This document shows, piece by piece, positions 33,406 to 47,300 of a DNA stretch of 64,000 nt. A program made the position numbers and the translations under genes. A model generated the notes under the pieces. That model worked only from the letters and a program-made list of their open reading frames with translations. It was not told where the DNA came from and did no database searches. This DNA comes from Cordilura impudica. Its lineage: Eukaryota; Arthropoda; Insecta; Diptera; Scathophagidae. Location: the NCBI GenBank assembly GCA_963682025.1, contig OY821518.1, forward strand, positions 10,382,590-10,446,589. Direction: 5' to 3'. How positions within the stretch are numbered: position 1 is the stretch's first letter; the number at the start of each line of letters is the position of its first letter.

Positions 33406-36400
33406 ATGTCGAAAGAACGCAAAAGCCCAATAAATAAACCGCAAGTCAAAAAACCGAAGCCGTCTTTTGACAATTTCGAAACATATTTAAAGCATCAGCA
33501 AAAGGAAAAGCGACTTCTTAAAAAAGAATTGCAAACAGTCATAAGCCAAGAAAAAGGATTACAATCGTTTATAGTGGAGAAAAGTAAAACCATTGATGAA
33601 TTGCAAAAACAGTAAGTGTACTTATATGAAATAACTTAACTAATGCTGGCTCAGTGTGTCAATCAATTTCAATTTTAGGATTAATGAACGTAATGCAGAA
33701 ATATTTAAATGCAATAATAATATCAAACAGATGAAAGAGGAAAATGACAAAACTCTACAAGATTTTTCGTTCTTCAAAGATAAGTTCTATCAACTTGAAG
33801 CCCATTATGGTCAAATTTGGCAAATACAAAGAAAAGAAAACGACGACCTCAAATCACAACTTAATAACCGACAAAATTGCGAAAATCAAAAAATACAGGA
33901 ACTGTCGTTGTATTGCCAGAATTTACAACATGAATTGCAAGATAAAAAACAATCATTTTCGAAATTAAATGAAAACTTATTAGAAATCACATGTAATTTT
34001 GATAAAATGAAACAGGATTTTGAAAAACAACAAGTTGATTTCGAAAATTATAAGAAACATGTGGAAGAGGAAAAGAAAACTTCTGAGGAAAACAATAATG
34101 TATGTGCATGATGAGAACAAAAATAACAATAACAAAGGAGGGACTGTAACGCGGTTAGGTAGAGAGAACCAGAGAAAATTTTAAAGAAATATTAAAATTT
34201 TAATGTTTATAAAATTAATGTTTATTAATCAAACGGCTTTTTCTAATTTCAGGGTATATATTTCTCAGGTTATATTGTGAAACATATCGTCAAAACTAAA
34301 GAAAATTAGAAAACAAAGTTTGAAATTTTTAGCGAAAATAATAATAGCATAAAGTGAAGTACTAGGGCGGTCCCAGAACAACCCGATCTGACAAAGAAAA
34401 CACAAGAAAATTAAGAAAATATTTCTTTATTTCTGAACATAATCTGTTAGCTCAATGCAGCGATATTCAATAGCTTTGATACCCTGTTTATAGCCATCAA
34501 CCGCACCCTCCAACTCTTCATTGTTGGCCAATGTTTTACCACCGAGCCTTTTCTTCAGCTAAATTTGGCGAATAATATGGATTTTGGACAAATTAACTAA
34601 GATCGTTTTCTCTTGAAAGCTCCAAAAAAAAAAAAAAAAAAAAATACTAAACAACGTGGCGCCATGAAACTTAAAACATTTGTTTTATAAGGTTGCCACT
34701 TTTCACCAAAGTAATTTTTTAAAAACTGCGTCAGGTCGGGTTGTTCTGGGACTGACCTCGTAGCGTATCATGCCAATGTCCAGACAGATAGCTCGCAATC
34801 TAAATTTAAAGTTGAAGAGAGATGGCGCAATTAAAGAAAGGTGGGAATTTGAGCGGATTCCGTAATCTTGAAAATGTTTATAATCCAAAAAATGTGGAGT
34901 TGTAGGTATTTCATATTTCGCTATAAAAAAAAACAGAAAAATTGCTTTAACTAGAGCAAGAAAGTTTTTATGTAAAAAATTACTCAACTTGTAAAGATCT
35001 ATTATTTTGGATGAGGCGATCTTTTGCAAAGCTAACTTTTTACAGCTTCCCGGTGGAAGCTATTATGTTACGGACGATAAACGTATTGTTGACGATAAAT
35101 TTAAATATAAAAAAGGAAAAGTGTTAAAACCGAATTTTTGATACCCTCTACCCGGGTTCTAAACATGATGTTTTTTTTACATATGTACTGTCAAATTTTC
35201 CCACAACAAAAGTTGTACGCATCGTGTGATACATATGAAACATTGTTTATCTACAATACATGAGGAAAGTCACATGTACATTTTGCAATTAGAACAGGTT
35301 CTATTTTTGCGTGACAAACATATGAAAATGCAACACTGCTTGTGGCGAAAGAAAAACAGAGTAAATTACAAAGATTAATATTGATAGAAAAATAAATTGT
35401 TTAATATTAATTAACAATTAAAAAATAAATAACTTTTTTTTAATAATAAATTTTTGTAAATTCACAAATTAAATCAGTTGTTGTTTACATTTAGAGGTTA
35501 TGTCATACGGAAATACATATGCACGTGTAATAGCAAAAATTATGAATCGTATGTAAAAGACAATTTTGACAGACATGAGGAATTTCATATGGATAAAAAA
35601 GTGACAGTACATATGTAAAAACACATCGTGTAATCGCACCTTAACCAAGGTTGTCAACACTGAGAGATAAAAAAGGCTAGATTTTAAATTGTAATGATGT
35701 TTAAAATTAATAAGATAACAAAATTTTTTGGTTTTTTTGTGCTTTTTTAATTGAAAGCAATCATTAATTGCAATGAACTTAAATGTAATACATACAATTA
35801 AATTTTTGTTTGATTGTTTATCAACAATGCATACACATGTGAACGTTCACATTAAAAAAAAACACCAAACAAACAAAAATGTGTATGCATTGCTGATACA
35901 TAACTACTGCCGTTTTCTTTTCTGACAAAAATGTCGCACTTTTTTTGCCCTCTTTTCGAAAAGTGTATTTATTTATATATTCTGAATTAAGAGCAACCTT
36001 ATCTTATACATCAATCGAAAGGTCTCAAAGTCGAGCCCTCGTAAATCACAAAAAAATTCCAGCCATTGACTTCTTTCAGGTCATAGTGTGAGAATATTTC
36101 CACATTTTTTTTGCATTTATAAACATAGCACTTTGAGACCTTTCGATTGATATATAATATAAGGTTGCTCTTAATTCAAAATATATAAAAAAAAATACAC
36201 TTTTCCAAAAAAGGGCAAAAAAAGGGGCGACATTTTTTGTCAGAAAAGAAAACGGCAGTAGTTATGTATCAGCAATGCATACACATTTTTGTTTGTTTGG
36301 TGTTTTTTTTAATGTGAACGTTCGATGACAGCGGTTTGTATGAAAAAAATTTTTGGTCGAATTTTGTGGTGTGCGGTCAGATTATTGTTATACTGGATCT

Positions 36401-39400
36401 AAAATTTTAGTGCGCAAAATTTGAGCCAAATCGGACAATGCTTTCTGGACGCGCATTGCGTTCAAAGTTCAAATATGCATTTATATGTAAAAATTATCAA
36501 AAAAAAAATCAGATTTTACCAAAATTTTGATATTAATAATTGCGTTTCCATTAAATTAATTAATAAACCATAATCTAGAGTAAATTATCTTTCTAATAAA
36601 ACAACAAAATCTATTATCGGTTGAAAAACACCCAAGTTATATCAAGTTCCCCAGGCAATAAATGAGCCGCAGACCACTTAATTAAGAAAATCGAGTTAAC
36701 ATTCTTAAAGACATTGAAATAATTTAAAACAACAACATTTTTGCATTCTTCTGATCCCAAAATGATCTTATGTGAAGTATTTTGCATCTCGTCTATTGTT
36801 AAGCCGTTCTAACTTAATGTCAAAACGGTACGTATTTTTTAGCACTATTTTAAAATCTCCAATTTTATTTTAAAAAAAATTTTTTTCAAGAAATTTACCG
36901 AAATCAACGGTTGGACTTTAAGGTCTTATTAAAAAAATATATGTGACTAAAAATACCAAATATTGTAGGTATCATGTTGTTAATTTAGCGAGGGCAGCGT
37001 TTTTATTTCAGCGGATTTGAAGAAAAATTTGATTTTTCATACTTTTTCAACTTTCAGGCTACATCTTTTTGGTGTTTTCATATTTCAAATATCTTTTGTC
37101 AAAATATTATACAACTTGACATAAGTTCTAAATCTTGTAAATTAAGGTTAAATTTAAACACCATAAACTGTCCCTCTTTAAGGTCAAAGTTCAAATTTAA
37201 GGAGATTTACATTTTTTAAAACAAAATATCGAAATAATATATATTTGTGGAAGGATTTCGATAAAACTTGTTGATAATATTTTAATAATTCTGAAAAATA
37301 ATATTCTGGACTTATTTTCTGAAATTAACTCGTGGGCTACTCTTGATGTCAAATTGACTCTATGAAAATCTATAAATATTTTCTTCATCAGGATTTTTTT
37401 TTTTAGTAAAACAAATTTAAAGCCTGTTTCTATAAGTCATTTGTAATGGCACACAGACGATGAGTTCGCTAATAATAACGTAATCAATTTGGTTTCTATA
37501 ACTCGACTAACAATTTATGTCTAGCTTACGTTTGGTTACGTTGTTAATTTTCTCTTTTCAAAATACAATATTGCCATCAAGTTTCTTTTAACTTTTTGTT
37601 TACTTTTTTACTCTCAAAAATACATCCTTTTACTTTTTCGATGGTATCCCTATCAGCTGATAATAATATTGTTATTATATTTAAATTTTATTTAAAAAAA
37701 AATTTTTGCAAATAAAAATTGTTTATTTTTTAAGTTAATGTTTGGGTCACTTGCCCTCGGGTTTTTTACGATAATCGTTTGTGCAGAAGAAATTTGCGAG
37801 ATGCCAGTAATGTTCTCGAGATACCGGAAGAGCGGTAAGTTCATTTACTAAAAAATTTTCTTGCACTTCAATAAATGTTGTCCCTTAGATTTATAGCAAA
37901 TTATAGAGTCAACAAGGAGGTGTTTCTTTTGTTGCTTGAGGAAATGGGGCCAAACCTGAAAATTGCCTACTGAGATACCATTTTTATTGTAAATGTTGTT
38001 AAAAATATAAACTTTTATGGTTTTTAATTGTAGTTGTCGCAGACGATAAATTTTTTCCGATTGTCTGTTTTTTGACGTTTCAAATGGTTTGCACATTTTT
38101 TGACAGCAGCTTTACGTTTTTTTACACAAATATTTTTACATTTGTTTTACAGAACCGCAAAATGACTATTGTTAGGACTTTTGACAATTTCAAATCAAGA
38201 ATTGTCTTCTGGAAACAGGCTATTAATGTATTCATAAAATTCCTCAAATTTATTCGTTATTTTATGAAAATATATAGATTGATTAGTTTTTATATTTAAT
38301 ACAGTATGAACAAATTTGTACATCGAGGGCGTGTAAAACCAATTTATTAATAAGAGCTGAAAGTGTCAATCGATTTGCTACAATATCTATTAATAAATAG
38401 TCGTACTAATCATATATGATATCAAAATTAATATTATATTTGACAGTTATATCAGAGAATAGTTTGAAATTCGCGAGTCCCAAAATGTGTCCTAGTTTTA
38501 TTTTTTTTTTTTCAGAATTATTATATTCATATAAAGGTACATCGAAGGCTTATATTAAAAAAGTGCTATCTACATTTAATAGGAATATTAATTTTTGACT
38601 TCAAACTATTCTCTGATATAACTGTCAAATATATTAATTTTGATATCATACATGATTAGTACGACCTATTTATTAATACTAGCAGATTCCAGCATTCGAA
38701 ATTCTATCGCAAATTCCAGGAAACTTTATTTTTTTCATTTAATAAAGACCCTAAAGGTATGCTTCACAATTCAACGCATTTTATAATTCAAAGCATTGTA
38801 TAATTTTATGTATGTGTTAGTAGCAACTTTAAACGGTCATAACTCCAAAAAAAATATTCCAGACGATAAAAACCTTAAATCTGGGTAACAGCTAAAAAGA
38901 AATATCTTTCAAATCATACATTTTTTGTCAAAATTGGGGTAAAACTGTGAAACTTACATCGGTAACAAAAAATCGCCTAGCCTATTAATATTATAGATTG
39001 TAGCAAATCGATCGACAAATACTTTCAGCTCTTATTAATAGATTGGTTTTAAAATAATTATTGATGCAGATAGCACTTTTTCAATATAAACCCTCGATAA
39101 ACAAATTTCTTTAAACTATATTAAATATAAAAACTAATTAATCTACATATTTTCATAAAATAACGAATAAATTTCAGGAATTTTATGAATACAATAAATC
39201 TGTTTTATTTAAAAAAAAATCCTGATGAAGAAAATATTTATAGCTTTTCATAAAGAGGCAATTTGACATCAAGAGTACCCCACGGGTTAATTTCAGAAAA
39301 TAAGTCCAGAATATTATTTTTCAGAATTATTAAAATATTATCAACAAGTTTTATCGAAATGCTTCCACAAATACATAATATTTCCATATTTTGTTTTAAA

Positions 39401-42400
39401 AAATTAAAATCTTCTTAAATTTAACGTTTGACCTTAAAGAGTTACAGTTTATGGTGATTCAATTTAACCTTAATTTACAAGATTGAGAACTTATATCAAG
39501 TAGTATGATATTTTGACAAAAGATATTAGAAATATGAAAAAACCAAAAAGATGTGGCCTAGAAGTTGAAAAAGTATGCAAAATCACATCCTTCTTCAAAA
39601 CCGCTGAAATAAAAACGCTGCCCTGCCAAATTAAGTACAGGATACCTACAATATTTGGCATTTTTAATCACATATATGTTGTTAATAAGACCTTAAATTC
39701 TAATCGTTTATTTCGGTAAATTTCTTGAAAAAAAATTTTTTTAAAGTAATTTTGGGATCAGGAGAATGCAAAAATGTTGTTTTAAATTATTTCAATGTCT
39801 TTAAAAATGTTAACTCGATTTTCTTAATCAAGTGGTCTGCGGCGCATTTATTGGTTTATTTTGTGAGTGAGCGTTATTTCAACAGATGAACAGACAGACA
39901 TCGCTATATCGACTCGAGTGGTTATAAGAATCAAAAATAAAGGGTCCGCCAAACAACTTTTTTTTTTTGAAAATGCCTTAAAAAAAACTACTGAACATTA
40001 TCTCATATTTCTTTTTTTTATTTGAAAGTACAATCCTTCCGGTTAATAATGGAAAATAATTTCATTCAAATGGCTGCCTCGGCTGGCCATGCAGTAGCCT
40101 AAACGATCGGTCCAATTTTTAAGCACATTATCGATTGTGTGCAGCTGTATTTCACCAATGGCTTCACGAATATTGTCCTTGAAAGCGTCAATTGTCTCTG
40201 GCTTGTTGGCGTAACACTTATCTTTGAGGGCACCCCACAAATAATAGTCCAACGGTGTCAAATCGCAGCTCCGAGGTGGCCAAACGACATCAGCTCTGCG
40301 GCTGATAATGCGATCTTCAAAAACAGGGCGCAAAACATCGAGGGTAGCTTCGGCTGTGTGGCACGTAGCGCCATCCTGTTGAAACCAAATGTTGCCAATA
40401 TCCTCCTCTTCAATTTTTGTGAACAAAAATTCGTTCAAAATGGCCCGATAACGATCGCCATTGACTGTAACGGCCACTCCTTCCTCATTTTCAAAGAAAA
40501 ATGGCCCAATTATGCCTCTGGACCAAAATCCGCACCAAACAGTGACTCGTTTTGGGTGTATCGGCTTTTCAATGTATGCGGGTGCCCCAAATGCGACAAT
40601 TTTGCTTGTTTACTTACCCGCCAAGATCAAAATGAGCTTCATCTGAAAAGATGATTTTTTTTGGCAAAATCGGCATCTTCTGTAAGTCGATCGCAGGCCC
40701 ACTTAGCGAAGCGAAAACGCATTGGATGGTCAGTTGGCTTCAACTCCTGAACCAATTGGACTTTGTATGGCGTCATACCAAGGTCTTTATGCAAAATTCG
40801 TCTCAATGATGCCTCCGAAATGTTCAATTCTTGAGAAGGACGGTGAATTGATGTTGATGGCGCTTCACGCACACTTTCTGTTTTTGGCTTTTCACGCTTT
40901 GGTTTATCGATGAGGATGCCAGTTTCTTTCATTTTTTTCACAAGATAACGAACATACGGAGCTGACGGTGCTTCTCTCCTTCCAAAATCCGTACGCAATT
41001 TTCACACAATCACACCATTCTGCAACATTACCATGATTTTCAAAGTAATGTCGCAATATTTCCCAGCGTTGTTCAAGCGTATACACAAGCATGTTCGTTC
41101 AGCGGAAGGATAAAACTAATTATCTGTCAAATCAGACATGAGCTAAGTGTTACCATTCACGAAATAAACACCCTTTACAAACCTCCTGTACTGTTGTGTG
41201 GAAGGTTTAAAAACTTTAAAGAAGTTTGAGGTCTGGCAAGCTATTTGCACATGTGGCATGACTGCCTGGTTTCTACACGGTACATGAAGTCTTTTATTCT
41301 GACCAGACTTGGCTGCCAGCCATTATAGTAAGAGGATTTTGGAATAATATACAGCCAATGACATCAACTTTGTACCTAATGAACTTAATCCTACAAATTG
41401 TCTAGCGAGCGATTTTAAAAATATAATATTTAGTTTTAAGGATTTGTATTTTTATGTGTATGATTTAAAAAACGTGTTTAAAACTTTCAAACTATTTTAT
41501 GAATATCGTAGTCATCCGACTTTCTAAAAGGATTATAAATTAAAATAAAATCTAGTCGTTTTAAAGAAATCGAAGTGAACATTAAAATTTAAATATGAAC
41601 TTTTTGCATTGGTTTTCTCAATGTATTTTATATTTTTAAGAGATTTTAACTCGTTACATTCCTGACTATAATTTCTAATTGATGTTGGATTAATTAATTT
41701 TTTTTTATTTTTAGTTTAAATTTGAAGAACTAAACAAAATTATAAATCATAAAGAAAATGTCATAAACGATTATATAGTGGAAAATGCGAATATAGTAAA
41801 AGAGAAAAATGTAAATATGTACTCATTAATATATTGAAATTTATAAAATTTAAAAAAAAAAACATTTTAATATATTTAATTAATTTTATAAAGATTTTTG
41901 TAAAATATTTGTAAAAATTATAGTAGTGGAAAAAAGATATTAAAATTTTTTCCGGGAACTGTTGAAAATATTTTTGAAAAGTCTTAATCTAAAAACTCCT
42001 CCTATAGTCTTTGTATTATTATTGTTTCCAAATTTTTACAGCTCATTATTGAAGAGTTAAATAACAAAATACATAGAATTGAAAGAGCATTTAGTCAACC
42101 TACTAAAGCTGTTCAACCAATGGTAGCGTTGCCCAACAACACAACAAATGATACGAAAACAAGTCAAAGTAATACAGAGGTAAAGAATGTTTAGTGAGTT
42201 AGCAAAAACAAATCTTAGTATTGTTTAATTTCGTTTAGATTGCTAATGATTATGTGGCCGTTACCAGACCTCAGGTACGGGAGCCAAATGAGATACAATT
42301 AAATCCTGCAGAAGTTCCGGTAAATACGGAAATTAAAAAACCAGATAACAACATGCCACCGAAACGACAATATAGATATAAAAGACCAATCCAACATCCA

Positions 42401-44313
42401 ATTAGTATCGAGAATAGCAATGCTTCTTCCAGTAACAATAGTAATAATAAAAAACGTCGTGGCCAACTTGTTAAACCACCCCAAGCTTTCTTTATCAATG
42501 AGTTTGCATCAACTTCTACCGATGATGAAAGTGACAATGATAACAAACCTCCTTCTCTATGGCGTCCGAATCAACGAAACGAAGAGTTTGTAAGTGAATA
42601 TTTGTTTAACCTCTTAAACTTATTTATAAATGTTCTTAAAACTTATTTGTAAATGCTCTTATTTTGAAATTAGTTTTGTAAATACCCTGTTAAACGTTTT
42701 TGTCGTACATATGTGTCATAGGAAGACATTAATTTTATCTGTAATTTAAGAACGAATTACTCGGATTTTCTATGTTTCCGCTTTTTGATAATTTGTAGGT
42801 CATTATTAAAAGGATGCAAGTGATGGGGGATAGTTCACAAACAGCACAGCTATTCTGATGCAACAGCTATTCTGGTGGGTGAGAAATTCCAAGTCAGGGT
42901 GAAAGTACTATTATAGAGAAACTTTCAAAGGGTTTAACGTTTTTTATGACCTTTTATATTTATTTAGTTTTTCAGCCGTAACTCAAGAACTATTGATGAT
43001 TTCTCATTTCATTAATAAATAAATAACCTTTATTAATATCAAGTTGGGCTTATGTATATGATCGAAAGATCTCTTCAAAACAAATTTTAGTTTTCCCCCC
43101 TTTTTTTTATAAATTTTCGCAATTAACTCGCAATAACTCCTAAATTCTGGCCATAATCGACTGAAAAAATAAAGCAAAAGAGAATTCGAAATATTTTTGA
43201 GTGAAATACGCAATTTTTATTACGAAAAAAATAATGTCCCTTTTAACAAGTAAGAGGGTTAAATTCGGCTCTGCCGAATTTTTGATACCCTCCACCCAAT
43301 ATTGGGTACGGTTACCACTTTGAAACTGTTTACGATACTGAAACATTAAATCCGAATACCAATTAAATTTAAAGTTAATTGGTTTTCTTGTTGGCCAATT
43401 TCTATTATAACAAACAATGATCCTTAAAAAGAATTAATTACTATTTGAAAAATTTCATTATATATCTTTTACTAGAGAGAAAATCTCTTAAGTACTTCAT
43501 AGAACACCAATGAAATTCATTATTTAACGCAGCCGGCATCATAACAATATCAAAGGTTTGATTCCTATAAGCCTGGCTACAAATTATACCCCCTATCATG
43601 CACGGGTCATGGGTTCGATTCCCACCAGAGGCTTTGGTCTGTCGCTGCAAAAAAAAAAAACAAGCCAAATAAGAATCTGCAGACAAGCCACTTGGCTACG
43701 CGGAACTAGGCTTAAAAAAACAAGTAAGAGTGTTGAATTCTGGGCCGAATCTTTGATACACTCCACCTGCATCTTAAACTCAATATTACAACCAATATTG
43801 GGTACGGCTACGGCTACCACTTTAAGTAAAACTGTTGTCGGTACTGAAATTTAAATTTCGAATACCAATTAAATTTAAAGTTAATTGCTTTTCTTGTTCA
43901 ATTCAATTAAGAATATCGCTAGATTAAATTTTTAATATATTTAGTTTTTTATAATTATTTTGTAGATTTTTTCACAATATATATGGGGGTTTCATGTCAA
44001 GTGCACCAACTTTTGTAACCGATGTCTTCCGATCGGGATTAAATTTGCACCAAGGTTAGTCCTATTGGATAGTAGTTTAATCACAATTTTTCAACAAGAT
44101 CGGTCCAGATCTCTCTGAGTTAGAGAGGATCAAAATTTGACATTTTGGCCAAACAAGTGCTTTTTCTCATCCATGTAACTTATTACCTATTGTTCTTAGA
44201 AAATTTTCTCCCAAATAGTTTAGATAGCTATTTCTTCAATATTTCGGGAAAAAATACTTTAAAAAAAAAATTTTTTTTTTTGACTTTTTCTTTTTGCTAA
44301 ATCAAGCATTTTT

Positions 44314-44350
<37 letters not shown>

Positions 44351-47300
44351 AAAAAGGATATTTTTAGACCTTAGCAGTCATACGATAATTTAAAAAAAAT
44401 CGAATGATTCTTGGCTACAAATTATTTATATTAAAAAACGAAATTTTAAAATAATTTTATTTAATAAAAAAAAAAAAAAAACAACAACAACAAAAACCTG
44501 AAACTGAAGAATAAAACTAAAATTTTTAATTCTAATTTTTAATCTTTAGTTTTTAAATTTGAATTTTGAATTTTTGTATTTTTATTTTCATTTTACATTT
44601 TTCATTTTTAATATTTAATTTTAACGATAAAAAAAATATGTGGCAATACTTGCTTAGGCCAATGTGACACGTTTAGTATTAATATACACACAACTGCAAT
44701 GACTTCAACAATAAGAAGAATTACAACATATCATAAGAAAAACAAGTAAGAGTGTTGAATTCGGCTGGGCCGAATCTTTGATACCCTCCACCTGCATCTT
44801 AAACTCAATATTACAACCAATATTGGGTACGGATACCACTATAAAACTGTTGCCGGTACTGAAATTTAAATTTCGAATACCAATTAAATTTAAAGTTAAT
44901 TGCTATAAAAAACAATGATCATGTCTTCTTTCGAAAGAGTTCGTTACTATTTGAAAAATGGCATTATTTTCTTTCCTAGAGTAGAAAACCCCTTACGAAA
45001 TTCATTATATAACGCTGCCAGCATTATAACATCCAAAGTTTGATCCCTATAAGAATGTTTTGGGATAATTCATGATAATCAACTTTTTCTTGGCTAAAAA
45101 TTTCCAGATATTAATATTACAAAAAGCAAATTTTAAAATATTTTTATCTGAATTAGCTAGTAACTTTTAATTATACCCTATACCACTATGTGGTTTGGGT
45201 ATAATGACTTTGTGCTGCTGTTTGTAACTACCAAAAATATTTGACCTAGACCCATCTTTTATTATATCGATCGAATCAGAATCACTATCTGATTCGATTT
45301 AACGATGTCCGTCCGTCCGTCCGTCTGTGTGTCCATGTAAAGCTTGTAATCAAACTGCAGGTCGCAAATATGAATATATTTTGATGAAATTTGGTATATA
45401 AGCTTTTATCGGCCATAGGATGAACGCTATTGAAATTGGTGAGAATCGGTCCATGTTCAGACCTAGGCCCCATACAAATGACCCCTATGAAATCGACTTA
45501 AATTGCCATAAGATCCAAATTATCATATGAATCTTAGTCAATTGGGCTTGTATGTGTTTATTACATCCATTAATCAGTAGTCCAAAAATGATTCCTATGG
45601 GACAACTCTTAGTCATAGGCCCCATATATAGCTGCTTCCCGATCTTCACTTAAATCTATCAAAAAACAAAAATATTGCACTGATTCTTCTCAAATTTTGT
45701 TTGTATATATTTTTGCAAAATACAAGAGACCTTACCAAACATGGTCAGGATCGGTCCATTTTTGAGCCTAGTCCCCATATAGATAAAGCGTCCGATATGA
45801 GCTTTTTCATATCTGCAGCCAAAAAAAATTATTAAAAATCCCACTCAAATTTGGTTTATGCTTATTTTCTATATCCAGTTAGTTGGGCCTGAGAGATAGG
45901 GTCTCTAAACGCATGGTATAGGGTATCGTATAGTCGGTCTAGACCGACTATAATTTTCTTACTTCTTTTTATTTTTAATTTTCCATTTTTCATTTCTGGT
46001 TTTTCATTTTTCAATTTTTAATTTTTCATTTTTCAATTATCATTTTTCATTTTCCATTTTCCAAATTTAATTTTTAATTTTTCATTTTTCATTTTCCATT
46101 TTTCATTTTTCAAATTTCATTTTCCAAATTCCGTTTATTTATTATTTTTCATTTTTTACTTTTTTTTTCAAATTTTAATTTTTAATTTTCCATTTTTCGT
46201 TTTTCATTTTTCATTTTCCATTTCCATTTTCCATTTTTCGTTTTTCATTTTTAGTTTTTCATTTTTCAATTATCGTTTTTCATTCTCCATTATCCATTTT
46301 TAATTTTTCGTTCTTCTTTTTTCATTTTTCATTTTCCAAATTCCATTTTTCATTTTTCGGTTTTCATTTTCTATTCGCCATTTTGCATTTTCTATTTTCC
46401 ATTTTTCATTTTCCAAATTCCATTTTTCAATTTTCATTTTTCATTTTCCATTTTTAGTTTTTCATTTTTCATTTTCCATTTTCCATTTCTCATTTTTCAT
46501 TTTTAGTTTTTCATTTTTCAATTTTCATTTCCATTTTTCATTTTCCATATTTCATTTTCCATTCGCCATTTTTCATTTGAAATTTTTCATTTTCCATTCT
46601 CCATTTTTCATTTTCTATTTTCCATTTTTAATTTTTCATGTTTCTTTTTCAATTTTTCATTTTCCATTCTTCATTTTTCAGTTTTCATTTTTCATTTTCA
46701 ATTTTTTATTTTCCATTTTCAATTTTTTATTTTCCAGTTTTCATTTTCCATTATTCATTTTCCATTCCCCATTTTTCATTTTCTATTTTGCATTTTCATT
46801 TTCCATTCTCCATTCTTCATTTTCATTTTCCGTTTTTCATTTTGCATTTTCCATTCTCCATTTTTCATTTTCTATTTTTCATTTTCCATTTTCCGTTGTT
46901 CATTTTTCATTTTCCGTTTTCCATTTTTCATTTTCCATTCTCCATTTTGCATTTTCTATTTTACATTTTTCATTTTCCATTCTCCATTTTTCATTTTCTA
47001 TTTTCCATTTTTCATTTTCCGTTTTTAATTTTTAATTTTTCATTTTCCATTTTCCGTTTTTCATTTTCCATTTTTCATTTTCCATTTTGCAAATTCTATT
47101 TTCCATTTTACATTTTTCATTTTCCATTTTCCGTTTTTCATTTTCCATTTTTCATTTTCCATTTTCCATTCTCCATTTTTCATTTTCTATTTTCCATTTT
47201 TCGTTTTCATTTTTCTTTCATATTGGCAATTTTTTTATTATAACGTGTTAACGATAAAAAAAATATGTGGCAATACTACTTACATTGCATCATTTTTTTG

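Larger units (their letters stand above)
36657..39852. mobile_element. 3.2-kb foldback structure holding a Harbinger and a Helitron
   Basis: Left arm 36657-37417, continuing after an inserted Harbinger at 38227-38470. Right arm 38598-38678, continuing after an inserted Helitron at 38998-39852. Matching blocks include GCCGCAGACCACTTAATTAA (36666) with its complement near 39840, CCTGATGAAGAAAATATTTA (39221) with its complement near 37370-37395, and CAGTTATATCAGAGAATAG (38443) with its complement near 38605. The arms are about 1 kb each and clearly diverged (around 10% or more), so it is old. No transposase of its own is visible. Confidence 0.7.

Noticed and set aside
33744..33968. 74-residue frame inside exon 2 of the coiled-coil gene
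   Set aside because: It is in another frame; the coiled-coil frame continues across splice sites with correct phase.
37848..38096. 82-residue minus-strand frame
   Set aside because: It lies inside the Harbinger derivative opposite to the recognisable transposase exon, with no recognisable domain.
40139..40654. 171-residue plus-strand frame
   Set aside because: It is antisense to the mariner transposase, whose catalytic motifs are on the minus strand. The frames at 6946 and 7064 are the same case.
43558..43854. Plus- and minus-strand frames containing GGNRTHDP-like peptide
   Set aside because: The peptide arises from the tRNA-like B-box segment of the SINE candidate, not from a gene.
46577..47243. 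Two overlapping long frames of Phe/Ile/His/Ser repeats
   Set aside because: They are translations of the 7-bp TTTTTCA/TTTTCCA array; a 7-bp repeat gives a 7-residue periodic peptide in every frame.
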